NCBI RefSeq assembly: GCF_029893965.1
Contig: NZ_JARXXP010000034.1
Coordinates: forward strand, 1-48,810
Direction of reading: 5' to 3'
Source of the DNA: Paenibacillus sp. PastM-3
GTDB lineage: Bacteria; Bacillota; Bacilli; Paenibacillales; Paenibacillaceae
DNA length: 48,810 nt
Shown: piece by piece, positions 42,401-48,810 of the stretch
How the letters are laid out: every line of letters starts with the position of its first letter
Numbering within the stretch: position 1 is the stretch's first letter
Notes under the pieces: generated by a model
The model's input: the letters and a program-made list of their open reading frames with translations, nothing else
What the model was told of the DNA's origin: nothing
Databases searched by the model: none
Translations under genes and position numbers: made by a program

Positions 42401-44863
42401 GAGTACCGCGCATGCAGCATCCGCTTCATTAATATGATGAGTAAGATACCCGCACTGGGCCAGCAGCCGGTAAATCTCCGCTGCCGGAAGCTCGTTATTC
42501 TCCCAGGCGTTGTCCGGCAGCTGCGGCAAAGCCGCTTCCAGCAGTGCATACGCGGAGTCGTAACCGAAGGCCGCCTTTGCCTTGCGGGCAGCCCGCAGAT
42601 TAAGCTGGATCACCTCGTTCATTTCCGCCCGGCTGCGGATGAACTCCATCCCTTTGTTCATATGGGCGGCAATATCAACGATCAGCTCCTCCGCTTCCTC
42701 CGGAGGCAGATTCGCAAGCAGCACCCGCCCGATTCTTAGGTGCAGCTCTTTACTCTCCTGCTCATCAATCATCTGGTAAAAGGCCTGCTGAATCCGGTCG
42801 TGGGCAAACCGGAACGAAATTTTGATATTCTGCAGCGGTTCCGTATCGGTTTCGGTCTCGTCCAGATAACCGGAAAACATGGCATAGCCGGCATCGGACG
42901 GTACAATCAGTTCATCGTCAACAGCTGCGGCAATTGCTCTGACAATCCGGCTCCGCGGCTCCCCGCTGATTAGCTTCAGCACGCTAAGGTCGAACCTGCT
43001 GCCTGCTGCCGCGCACAGCATCAGCGTGGTGCGGGTCTCCTCCGGCAGATTGTTCAGCTTGATCATCAGGAACTCAACAATATTCTCATTCACCGGCTGG
43101 CTCAGGATCTGTTCCAGCCGCCAGCTCCAGCTTCCCTGCAGCTCATCTAAATATAAATAACCGCTGCGGTACAGATCCTTGAGCAGTTCACTGATAAAAA
43201 ATGAATTGCCCTTGGTCCGTTTAAAAATCACTTCCGCCAGCATGTCTACACGCTCGCGGGGGCTGTACAGGGTATCCGAAATAAGCTGATTCACATCCAG
43301 GACCGTCAACGGCTCCAGCCTGATAATGCCGACTTCCCGGCTTTTTTCAATCTTGGCATGAGAAGCAAACAGGGGGTGACCCTCATGGATCTCATTGGAC
43401 CGGTAGGAGCAGACAATGAACAGTCTGCGCAGCTGATGATCCAGCAGCAGCCGTTCGACAAGCTGCAGGCTGGAGAAATCCGCCCATTGCAGATCATCCA
43501 GGAACAGCACCAGCGGCTGTTCATTGAAAGTAATGCCTTCAATAAACTTGGCAAAGGTTAAAAAGAACCGGTTCGTCTCCTCAGCGGGATTTAGCGGCTC
43601 CATTTCAGTCTGTGTCCCGATCCAGTCGCCAAGCTCCGGAATCAGTCCGGCGATCAGACTGCCGTTGCCGTCCAGCTCATCGCTCAGAGACTGGGCTAAC
43701 TGCCGCTTGTATTCCCCGTCAGGCGTATCCAGCAGCTGGCTGATCAGCCGGCGGAAAGCCTGGATAATTGCGCTGTACGGGATATTCCGGTTATACTGGT
43801 CAAACTTTCCTTCGGCGAACAGCCCTTTTTCCTGACTGATGGGCTGGTACAGCTCATGTACCAGCGCTGTCTTCCCCACACCGGCTTCTCCGGTGACCAG
43901 CATCAGCTGCGGCTGCCCGCTTATGCTCTGGCGGAAGGCCGACGTCAACCGGGCCAGCTCTGCATCGCGGCCGTATATTTTTTGCGGAATCCGGAACATG
44001 TTATGCCGGTCATCCGCTCCAATGGTAAAGCCGGTCTCACCGGCCAGCACTTTTTTCAAATCGGACTTTATCCCGTAAGCACTCCGGTATCTTTGCTCAG
44101 AAGACTTCTCCATCAGCTTCATAATAATATCCGACAGCTCGGATGATACCCTGCCCCCGGTCAGCTGGCGGGGCGGGACGGCTTCTTTGGCGATAATAGA
44201 GTAAATCTGCTCGAGCATTTCCTGCGCAGCATAGGGTCTGCTTCCGGTAATAAGCTCATAGAGCACAACACCCAGAGAGTAAAAATCGCTCCGGTAATCG
44301 ATATTGCGGTTCATCCGTCCGGTCTGTTCGGGCGAAATATACTGGATGCTGCCTTCGAGCACCCCGCTGTTCTGGAACTCCTGCTTCTCCTTCGGCAGCT
44401 TGACGGCCAGATCGAAGTCGATCAGTTGCACCACGTCCTGTTCCCTGTTCCAGATTATATTAGAGGGCTTAATGTCCTTGTGAATAACGTTATGCTCATG
44501 CACCGCACCGAGAATATCCACAATCTTGATAGCCAGCCTCAAAATGGTTGCCGTATCCAGAGGATCGGACTCCGTGATCTCTTTCAGGGAGCGCCCGCGG
44601 ATATCCTCCAGCACCATCGTATAATAGCCGTTCTTCTCTTCAAGCATATGGGGCTTTATTACCCCTTCAATCTGTGCGTTGAGCTCCTTGAGCAGCCTGT
44701 ACTCCTGTTTGAAACGCATTACGGCCTCTGGTCCGGTAAATTCGGCTTTTAATACTTTTATAATGACTGTATTTCCGGTAAGAGCATCCTTGCATCTGTA
44801 CACCGCTTTCGCATACTGATCCGAAATGGTTTCCAAAACCTGATAGTTGTCCAACGCAATCAT
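39434..44863 (-). CDS. Ser/Thr kinase-ATPase-GAF-PAS-GGDEF signalling protein
   Basis: A 1809-residue cytosolic protein. Residues 1-270 form a Hanks-type kinase: Lys36 in VIIKVLK, HKD (128-130, variant of HRD), IKPSN, and DFD (149-151, variant of DFG). A STAND/AAA ATPase follows with Walker A GEAGVGKT (325-332) and FLDDLQW, then helical repeats to about 1300. GAF lies at about 1315-1470, PAS at 1489-1600, a coiled coil, and GGDEF from about 1644 with GGEEF at 1724-1728. This is the trifunctional kinase-ATPase architecture known with histidine kinases, but ending in a diguanylate cyclase. ATG 44863 follows AAAGGTGGAG; a GTG two codons upstream is possible. It lies 13 bp after a membrane-protein gene. 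Confidence 0.85.
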   Translation of the reverse strand: MIALDNYQVLETISDQYAKAVYRCKDALTGNTVIIKVLKAEFTGPEAVMRFKQEYRLLKELNAQIEGVIKPHMLEEKNGYYTMVLEDIRGRSLKEITESDPLDTATILRLAIKIVDILGAVHEHNVIHKDIKPSNIIWNREQDVVQLIDFDLAVKLPKEKQEFQNSGVLEGSIQYISPEQTGRMNRNIDYRSDFYSLGVVLYELITGSRPYAAQEMLEQIYSIIAKEAVPPRQLTGGRVSSELSDIIMKLMEKSSEQRYRSAYGIKSDLKKVLAGETGFTIGADDRHNMFRIPQKIYGRDAELARLTSAFRQSISGQPQLMLVTGEAGVGKTALVHELYQPISQEKGLFAEGKFDQYNRNIPYSAIIQAFRRLISQLLDTPDGEYKRQLAQSLSDELDGNGSLIAGLIPELGDWIGTQTEMEPLNPAEETNRFFLTFAKFIEGITFNEQPLVLFLDDLQWADFSSLQLVERLLLDHQLRRLFIVCSYRSNEIHEGHPLFASHAKIEKSREVGIIRLEPLTVLDVNQLISDTLYSPRERVDMLAEVIFKRTKGNSFFISELLKDLYRSGYLYLDELQGSWSWRLEQILSQPVNENIVEFLMIKLNNLPEETRTTLMLCAAAGSRFDLSVLKLISGEPRSRIVRAIAAAVDDELIVPSDAGYAMFSGYLDETETDTEPLQNIKISFRFAHDRIQQAFYQMIDEQESKELHLRIGRVLLANLPPEEAEELIVDIAAHMNKGMEFIRSRAEMNEVIQLNLRAARKAKAAFGYDSAYALLEAALPQLPDNAWENNELPAAEIYRLLAQCGYLTHHINEADAACAVLLEYTAGKMDRAGIYELQADHYMYLGMMKEAIAAGRQGLQEMGIQIPQRVGMASVLKELVKVKTALRGRTADDIFACGEMKDPEMLLVMRLLINFIPPAFISGETSLFGLAVLKKVGLTLKYGNSPESALAFIGYSMLLSGFGDVKGAFEFGRLGIRINDKFNDLQWRGAAHVLYTLFSHAWTEPWDTLQDWFTTSIEASLRTGDLLYLAHSCFYVNLWNPEMDLLTNLQESSRMIAMIESTKYKESLATALLVRQYYRNLLGEMGDNRSFSDGSFDEESMLRDLEQAKYNSGIAIYYIYKMKLLFTYESYQEALVYIDKAYDIIGALSGSAFMEEFSLYTFLNLSYSYPNLRGGERSKARRRMKKELGRVRKWARHAPGTFRQHEMLMKAEWARISGRDDEAGKYYDLAIEASEQGTFVRYKALAYELAAKFYYTKQFNEFAAYLLRQSVYYYSVWGAKAKIQFLKERYPDIIRKINTKEFLHGRTLSDYTESIDLDSMIMASQAISKEIELDNLLEALMQIVIKNAGAQRGCIRMTGGSGLLVEGEYLADEDRISVGIQNRKSCNNLPDSILRQVEESGETLIYNDAFSETQFVNDPYIVRHRPKSMVCMPLINQNKTVAVIYLENNLLTGAFTKERMKIINLLSREMVFSLENASLYSELERSEEKYRELVNNMQDGIFITQNFICKYVNEALAGMLGYEVEEMLEQPFESFLSPPEREKVMHYYNRRVEGKPSPFEYETRLLHKDQVREVIVIHKVTLINYMNNMAIQGTVKDITQRKQAEEELLRHKEHLEELVAERTKELELNNEELNRYIGMIEQISNTDELTGLYNRRYFNKVFAEEVERATVTQKYLTYLMLDIDYFKKYNDTYGHYEGDKVLRRVGGLLLQLAQRADGFAIRLGGEEFGIILTGFTPVQSREYAETIRRSITDLKIPHALSPQFGIVTVSIGIACVQVGDAGEEDVYKLADDALYQSKAEGRNRVTLFQ

Positions 44864-44876
44864 GCCCACTCCACCT

Positions 44877-46043
44877 TTAGCGATTCTTTCCCTTTAACTC
44901 GAAATCAGCATCAAATTTGAATACGTAGGCAGCAATCAGCCACACAATCCAGCAGTTTACCCCAAAGAAGAGATATCCGTAATAGCCCAGAATCGGCATC
45001 TCAGAGAAAATATGAATTTTATCCAGATACGGCACGGAATACTTCCAATAATTCGGATTGGTTGGCAAGGAATCATGGAACCATTCACTGCCGAAATTCC
45101 AAAACTCCCAGAAGAACCCGTTGCACAAGGTGGCAAGCGCAATCAGGATAATTTGTGACCAGTCACCGTTCTTAATCGGGCTGAACGGCGTCCAGTAGCC
45201 GCAGAGTGCCATTGCAGCCGAAAGCATCGGCACAAGGGCGACCCACAGCACCCAAAAGAGCAGATAAGGATAATAACCCATACCGAACGCCAGAAATAAC
45301 CCGATTACAAAATAAAGGATCAAAAGAGTTCGGGATACGTTAAATTTAGGCCCGCTGCTGTAACGCTCTTTGAGCCCTTTGAAGGTGCGCAGCAGCAGAT
45401 ACCATTCCACTATCGCCGGAAGCACGGTTGTATAAGATAATGAAAACCAGAAGACATTGCCGAAGTTGGAGAATACGTCCTCATTGGGATAATACCAGTT
45501 CTCTACTACAAAAAAGTTCAGGTATTCAAACGCAAACCAGCTGAAGCAGGAAACTACGGCCAGCAGCTGCATCAGATTAGGCTTGCGGGATAGAATTGAA
45601 TTACCGTCCGTCCGCTTATATACGATCCCGTCCAGAATCAGAATGAAGGACCACCACAACGGGACAAAGGTGTAATTTCCGACCGGCTCAAGCAGGTCCA
45701 GACGTGCCCACATAAGGAACCAGCTGAGTGCAAGCACGGGTAAACTCCACCAGAACCACACGGGATAAGCGGTGCTGCCTGCCCGGGGCTGCGGTGCCGG
45801 CGGGACTTTTTTGAATCCGAACATGCGGGGAAATACAAGCACCAGCGTTATAACAACGGCTACGATACAGGCAAGGATGAAATACAGCTGGCTGAACCCG
45901 GGATCAGCTTCTACTTTTTGCGCAGGAAATTCCCCGTAACCGGGAGGCAAGCCCTTAAACTTGGCCAGACTGCCAAGCAGCGGCAGCAAAAAAATCAAAA
46001 TAAACGTTGTAATCAAGAAAAATGTTTTCTGCCCTTTTTTCAC
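44877..46043 (-). CDS. Polytopic membrane protein upstream of the kinase
   Basis: A 388-residue protein with about ten hydrophobic helices and a short first extracytoplasmic loop (LPPGYGEFPAQKVEADPGF). It is rich in Trp, Tyr and Phe (for example VWFWWSLPVLALSWFLMW and FEYLNFFVVENWYYPNE). I do not recognise the family. The start is probably GTG at 46043, 7 bases after GAGGGG; an ATG two codons earlier is attached to the ribosome site. It is co-directional with the kinase-cyclase gene and separated from it by 13 bp, so co-transcription is very likely and a sensor or partner role is plausible. Confidence 0.65.
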   Translation of the reverse strand: MKKGQKTFFLITTFILIFLLPLLGSLAKFKGLPPGYGEFPAQKVEADPGFSQLYFILACIVAVVITLVLVFPRMFGFKKVPPAPQPRAGSTAYPVWFWWSLPVLALSWFLMWARLDLLEPVGNYTFVPLWWSFILILDGIVYKRTDGNSILSRKPNLMQLLAVVSCFSWFAFEYLNFFVVENWYYPNEDVFSNFGNVFWFSLSYTTVLPAIVEWYLLLRTFKGLKERYSSGPKFNVSRTLLILYFVIGLFLAFGMGYYPYLLFWVLWVALVPMLSAAMALCGYWTPFSPIKNGDWSQIILIALATLCNGFFWEFWNFGSEWFHDSLPTNPNYWKYSVPYLDKIHIFSEMPILGYYGYLFFGVNCWIVWLIAAYVFKFDADFELKGKNR

Positions 46044-46141
46044 GACCATGCCCCTCTAATACGTAGTCTAAAAGTCGAATTTTGTTGACCGTTATCTATT
46101 CGCTACGCCTCCAGATTATTCCTGCTTATTTTCCCCGTGAC

Positions 46142-46519
46142 CTAGAGCAAAAGTTGCATTTTTACAGACCTGATTCCGTGCACTTCTTCTTCCCCGGCAA
46201 GCTGTAGGAAGCCTTGAGACTTATAGAAGCCTACAGAGTTAGGCGATGAATTCACGGTAATCCTCTCTACTCCTAGCTGTGCCAGCCTGCCTTTTACATA
46301 ACCAAGCAGTATTTTCCCGACGCCGGTACCTTTCGCTTCATTACTTATGAACAGCAGGAAAATATGACTGTTATTGTACACTTCAATTACGCCAGCGGGT
46401 GTACCGCTGGTTCCGGCAATATAAATGACACTGCCGCTGTTCAAACGTTCCCGGATAAGGCTAACAATTTCAGATTCCTCTCCGGGAACGAGCTGAGCAA
46501 TGTCCAGCAATTCATGCAT
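46142..46519 (-). CDS. GNAT-family acetyltransferase
   Basis: A 125-residue GNAT: acetyl-CoA loop EAKGTGVGKILLGY and the ending NSVGFYKSQGF. The start is uncertain because AAAGGAG abuts the ATG at 46519, and the frame stays open another 18 codons upstream, including VTVKEM, which looks like the first beta strand. A non-standard start or a slightly truncated N-terminus is therefore possible. Substrate unknown. Confidence 0.7.
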   Translation of the reverse strand: MHELLDIAQLVPGEESEIVSLIRERLNSGSVIYIAGTSGTPAGVIEVYNNSHIFLLFISNEAKGTGVGKILLGYVKGRLAQLGVERITVNSSPNSVGFYKSQGFLQLAGEEEVHGIRSVKMQLLL

Positions 46520-46599
46520 CTCCTTTACTGTAACAGCAGATTCAGTAACTCCTGTGCTTATGTTGAATATGTTGTTTCAGAGTTAATTTTACCCAATAT

Positions 46600-46634
46600 A
46601 AAATAAAAAGACACCAGTTATTTCTAGTGTCTTT
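46600..46634 (-). terminator. Terminator of the DUF429-type gene
   Basis: AAAGACACTAG/CTGGTGTCTTT (one G-U) on the minus strand is followed by TTATTTT. It lies about 25 bp after the stop at 46659. Confidence 0.75.
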
Positions 46635-46658
46635 ACCATTACTTCCAAGCCTGACCTT

Positions 46659-47507
46659 TCAGGGAGACATCCGCACAACCAGTCCTTCAAGCATGCGCTT
46701 CTCCCATTCTTCCTGGGAGGCGAATGCCGGCCTGCACTCTTCTTCGCTGCTCTCCAGCTTATATTTACGCAGACAATAAGCCATCTGAATACAGGCCATC
46801 ACGGCGTCTCTGGCATGCAGATTGGCTTGTCCGCGGGCATCCGCTGCCGCTGCAGCAGCTTCCGGGCTGATGGTAACCTCAAATTCGCTGTCTACCTGTG
46901 CTTTAAAGCTGGCGGAAATACCGCGGAGCGCATCAGGCGCACTGCTCTTGAGCTTCAATGCCTTCCAGCCGTGGCCGGGATAAACTTCATACAACCTTGG
47001 AACCCCGGCCCGGTACGGCTGAAAAGGGTAGACCGCTGCTTCTCCGCGCAGATTGTGCAGCAGCCGCCTCGCCCCATATAGCATGGCATGCATCGCAATC
47101 GGCGTGGAGGATACCGGGCTTTTGGCGTCCACAGCGATGTCTGTCACCCGGAGATCCCGGCTGTTTTTGCCGCTGTGAATCTGGCCGAAGCGCTGCTTGA
47201 ACTGCTCTCGGCTATCCTCATAAGCTCCCTGGATGTACTTGTCCCATGAGGAATCATAATGCTGCCCGAGATAATACTCCGGAATGGAAAAAGGGAAATC
47301 TACGCCCCACGGGGCTCTGCTGTTCCTGATAAGATAGTATAAATCCAGTCTGTCCTCACAGCTGGACACCTCTTCCACGGTGAAGCTGTCACCGTCCAGC
47401 CGGCCCGAGGCTACGAATATTTTGCCTTCCGGGTTCTTCGCTCCGCTGAAATCACAGCCGTAAATGATTATGTTGTCCCACTCCCCCTTCATATTCATAC
47501 TAAGCAT
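46659..47507 (-). CDS. DUF429-family protein (RNase H-like fold)
   Basis: A 282-residue protein with the DUF429 pattern: YGCDFSGA near the start, APWGVDFPFSIP in the middle, and PVSSTPIAMHAML later. The conserved Asp residues support a RNase-H-like nuclease fold, but activity has not been assigned. The C-terminus is helical with SPEAAAAAADARGQANLHARDAVMACIQM. ATG 47507 is preferred: AGGAG lies 8 bases upstream. A GGGGGAG later in the frame does not precede a standard start. The gene is divergent from the VOC protein gene. Confidence 0.65.
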   Translation of the reverse strand: MLSMNMKGEWDNIIIYGCDFSGAKNPEGKIFVASGRLDGDSFTVEEVSSCEDRLDLYYLIRNSRAPWGVDFPFSIPEYYLGQHYDSSWDKYIQGAYEDSREQFKQRFGQIHSGKNSRDLRVTDIAVDAKSPVSSTPIAMHAMLYGARRLLHNLRGEAAVYPFQPYRAGVPRLYEVYPGHGWKALKLKSSAPDALRGISASFKAQVDSEFEVTISPEAAAAAADARGQANLHARDAVMACIQMAYCLRKYKLESSEEECRPAFASQEEWEKRMLEGLVVRMSP

Positions 47508-47627
47508 ACATCCGGCTCCTGCCAAGGCAGCTGCAGGCCGCAAAAGTATATTTCTCTTTGGACAAGGCCATGCTACAATGTGGAAATAAAGTGCTTGCCT
47601 TAATTTATCAACCAGGGAGTGAAGCCA

Positions 47628-48059
47628 GTGTCAGTTGATGTGTATTTGAATTTCAATGGAAACTGCCGTGAAGCTGTTGAATTTTACGCCAAGGTATTTG
47701 GTAACAGTGATCCGCAGATTATGACCTTTGGCGAAGCACCGCCGAACCCCGACTACCCGCTTCCGGAAGAAGCAAAAGCCCTGGTTATGCATGCACGGCT
47801 GAACGTGGACGGCAGCAACGTCATGTTCTCTGATGTGTTCCCGGGAATGCCCTTTACACAAGGCAATAACATCAGTCTTGCGCTGGTTACACGAAGCGAG
47901 GAGGATGTGAAATCCTGGTTCAATCAGCTGAAGGAAGGCGGAACCGTGACGATGGATTTGCAGCAGACCTTTTGGAGCAAACTCTATGGCAGCTTGAAGG
48001 ATAAATTCGGCATTGAATGGCAGGTTAGCCTTGAAAGCACGGAAGCAGCAGCCCAATAG
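47628..48059 (+). CDS. PhnB-like VOC-family protein
   Basis: A 143-residue protein of the glyoxalase/VOC fold (PhnB/3-demethylubiquinone-9 3-methyltransferase-like group). Typical segments are YLNFNGNCREAVEFYAKVFG, ARLNVDGSNVMFSDVFPG and the closing LQQTFWSKLYGSLKDKFGIEWQV. Catalytic function in this group is poorly known. GTG 47628 is chosen because GGGAG lies 8 bases upstream; a GTG three codons earlier overlaps that site. Confidence 0.8.
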   Translation: MSVDVYLNFNGNCREAVEFYAKVFGNSDPQIMTFGEAPPNPDYPLPEEAKALVMHARLNVDGSNVMFSDVFPGMPFTQGNNISLALVTRSEEDVKSWFNQLKEGGTVTMDLQQTFWSKLYGSLKDKFGIEWQVSLESTEAAAQ

Positions 48060-48275
48060 GCTATACCGTCCAGCTTCATGATTAAAAATAACAGGGATAT
48101 GACATGCTTGGCAGCGGCAAGACCGTCGCCTTAGTGTGGCGTATCCTTTTTTGTTGCACGACGGCCGCTGTATATTTTCCGGCCCTGCCTCATAAATAAT
48201 TATGCGCTTACAAGAGAATATGTGGTTTAATGATTATACTGCCTAGCACTCATTCTAATGTAAAGGAGACTAGCC

Positions 48276-48680
48276 ATGGAAATTTCTGCCTTTCTGCTGC
48301 CCAAGGATCAGGTCGCTTATATTACCTCCTCAATCTCTATGCTTGAAGCAATGGAGCAATTGGAGCAGCACTATTATTCCGCCATACCGATCATTGACCA
48401 CGAGGGGAAATACGTTGGAACACTGGCTGAAGGAGACCTGCTCTGGAAGCTGAAAAATACGGCAGGACTCAGCTTCGACAACATGCGTGAGGTTAAAGTC
48501 AGCGACATCCAGCGGCATGTGCATAATGAGAGTGTCTACATCAAAGCGCAAATGGAGGATATGCTGACGCTTGCTGCAGACCAGAACTTCGTACCGGTCG
48601 TGGACCGTGAAGGCGTTTTTCTCGGCATTATCCGACGTAAGGATATTATTGAGTACTACACAAGGAATATAACAGACTAA
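48276..48680 (+). CDS. CBS-domain pair protein
   Basis: A 134-residue protein consisting of two CBS motifs: residues about 10-60 (SISMLEAMEQLEQHYYSAIPIIDHEGKYVGTLAEGDLL) and about 75-130 (VYIKAQMEDMLTLAADQNFVPVVDREGVFLGIIRRKDII). Such pairs form a Bateman module that binds adenosyl nucleotides and regulates a partner. No partner domain is attached. AAAGGAGA lies before the ATG. The region 48060-48275 before it is gene-free, with AT-rich promoter-like sequence. Confidence 0.8.
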   Translation: MEISAFLLPKDQVAYITSSISMLEAMEQLEQHYYSAIPIIDHEGKYVGTLAEGDLLWKLKNTAGLSFDNMREVKVSDIQRHVHNESVYIKAQMEDMLTLAADQNFVPVVDREGVFLGIIRRKDIIEYYTRNITD

Positions 48681-48699
48681 CTGGGAAACAGGGAAACAG

Positions 48700-48810
48700 G
48701 GGCGGGGGGGGGGGGGGGGGGGTTTTATTGTGTGTGGGGGGGGGGGTTTTAATTGGGTGTGGACAAGAGAAGAAAAAAAGAAATAAAAAAAAAAAACAGG
48801 GGGTGGGAGA
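48700..48810. repeat. Low-complexity poly-G/poly-A contig end, probable artefact
   Basis: The last ~110 bases consist of long G runs (more than 15 in a row at 48705-48722), a second G run (about 48737-48747), short T runs and poly-A stretches. No gene or known element matches. Uniform G runs are typical of two-colour sequencing dark-cycle reads or untrimmed ends, so this is probably not genomic sequence. Confidence 0.75.

Noticed and set aside
1..48810. CRISPR array, tRNA or rRNA genes
   Set aside because: No regularly spaced repeats, cloverleaf-like sequences or rRNA segments were recognised anywhere in the window.

Overview
The window looks like a complete draft contig from a Paenibacillus-type member of the Bacillota. 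Supporting signs are strong AGGAGG-type ribosome binding sites with frequent GTG/TTG starts, moderate GC, many four-base start/stop overlaps, a Bce-type antimicrobial-peptide sensing and export module, a bacillibactin-type iron uptake cluster with a Btr-like AraC regulator, and copper-amine-oxidase 'stalk' and lipoprotein families common in that genus. No rRNA, tRNA or CRISPR array is visible. The left edge cuts an IS200/IS605-type tnpB after 21 codons. The right edge dissolves into poly-G and poly-A low-complexity sequence that looks like a read or assembly artefact.

Layout. 1-330: truncated tnpB with its promoter and hairpins. 357-3822: SDR oxidoreductase, HAD hydrolase, class 3 lipase and alpha/beta hydrolase. 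4009-10005: a BceRS two-component system and BceAB transporter on the minus strand, interrupted by a plus-strand adenosine deaminase, plus a small membrane protein. 10186-11957: AraC regulator and EamA exporter overlapping by ATGA. 12084-16851: large ArsR-type regulator with a palindromic operator, and two overlapping ABC exporter half-transporters. 16860-18624: a truncated GNAT, a lipoprotein with internal duplication, and a polymer-forming lipoprotein. 18889-21247: serine hydrolase, a gene-free ~430 bp stretch packed with stem-loops (candidate structured RNA), and a CPBP protease. 21350-23952: small hypothetical proteins and a stalk-domain protein. 24075-28103: an MCP-CheW-CheA chemosensory operon without CheY, CheB or CheR. 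28401-30820: a TPR membrane protein plus AAA+ ATPase operon, and a divergent PH-domain protein. 30956-34109: siderophore esterase, siderophore-binding lipoprotein and Btr-like regulator with two Fur boxes. 34182-36512: a metallo-beta-lactamase-fold enzyme, a ZmaR-family acetyltransferase and a lipoprotein in one operon. 36662-39318: asparaginase and an amino-acid permease. 39434-46043: a ten-helix membrane protein followed by a 1809-residue Ser/Thr kinase-ATPase-GAF-PAS-GGDEF protein. 46142-48680: GNAT, DUF429 protein, PhnB-like VOC protein and CBS-pair protein.

How the parts fit. Several complete signalling or transport circuits can be read. BceS (no extracellular sensor) with BceR and BceAB should detect and expel cell-wall-active peptides, and a near-perfect TGTGAC/GTCACA palindrome sits upstream of bceA. 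The Btr-like regulator, binding lipoprotein and esterase form an iron-siderophore unit under Fur, but the permease and ATPase are elsewhere. The ArsR-type protein very likely controls itself and the following ABC exporter. The most unusual items are the giant kinase/diguanylate-cyclase fusion paired with a membrane protein, the AAA+/TPR pair, and the structured gene-free region near 20.0-20.3 kb.
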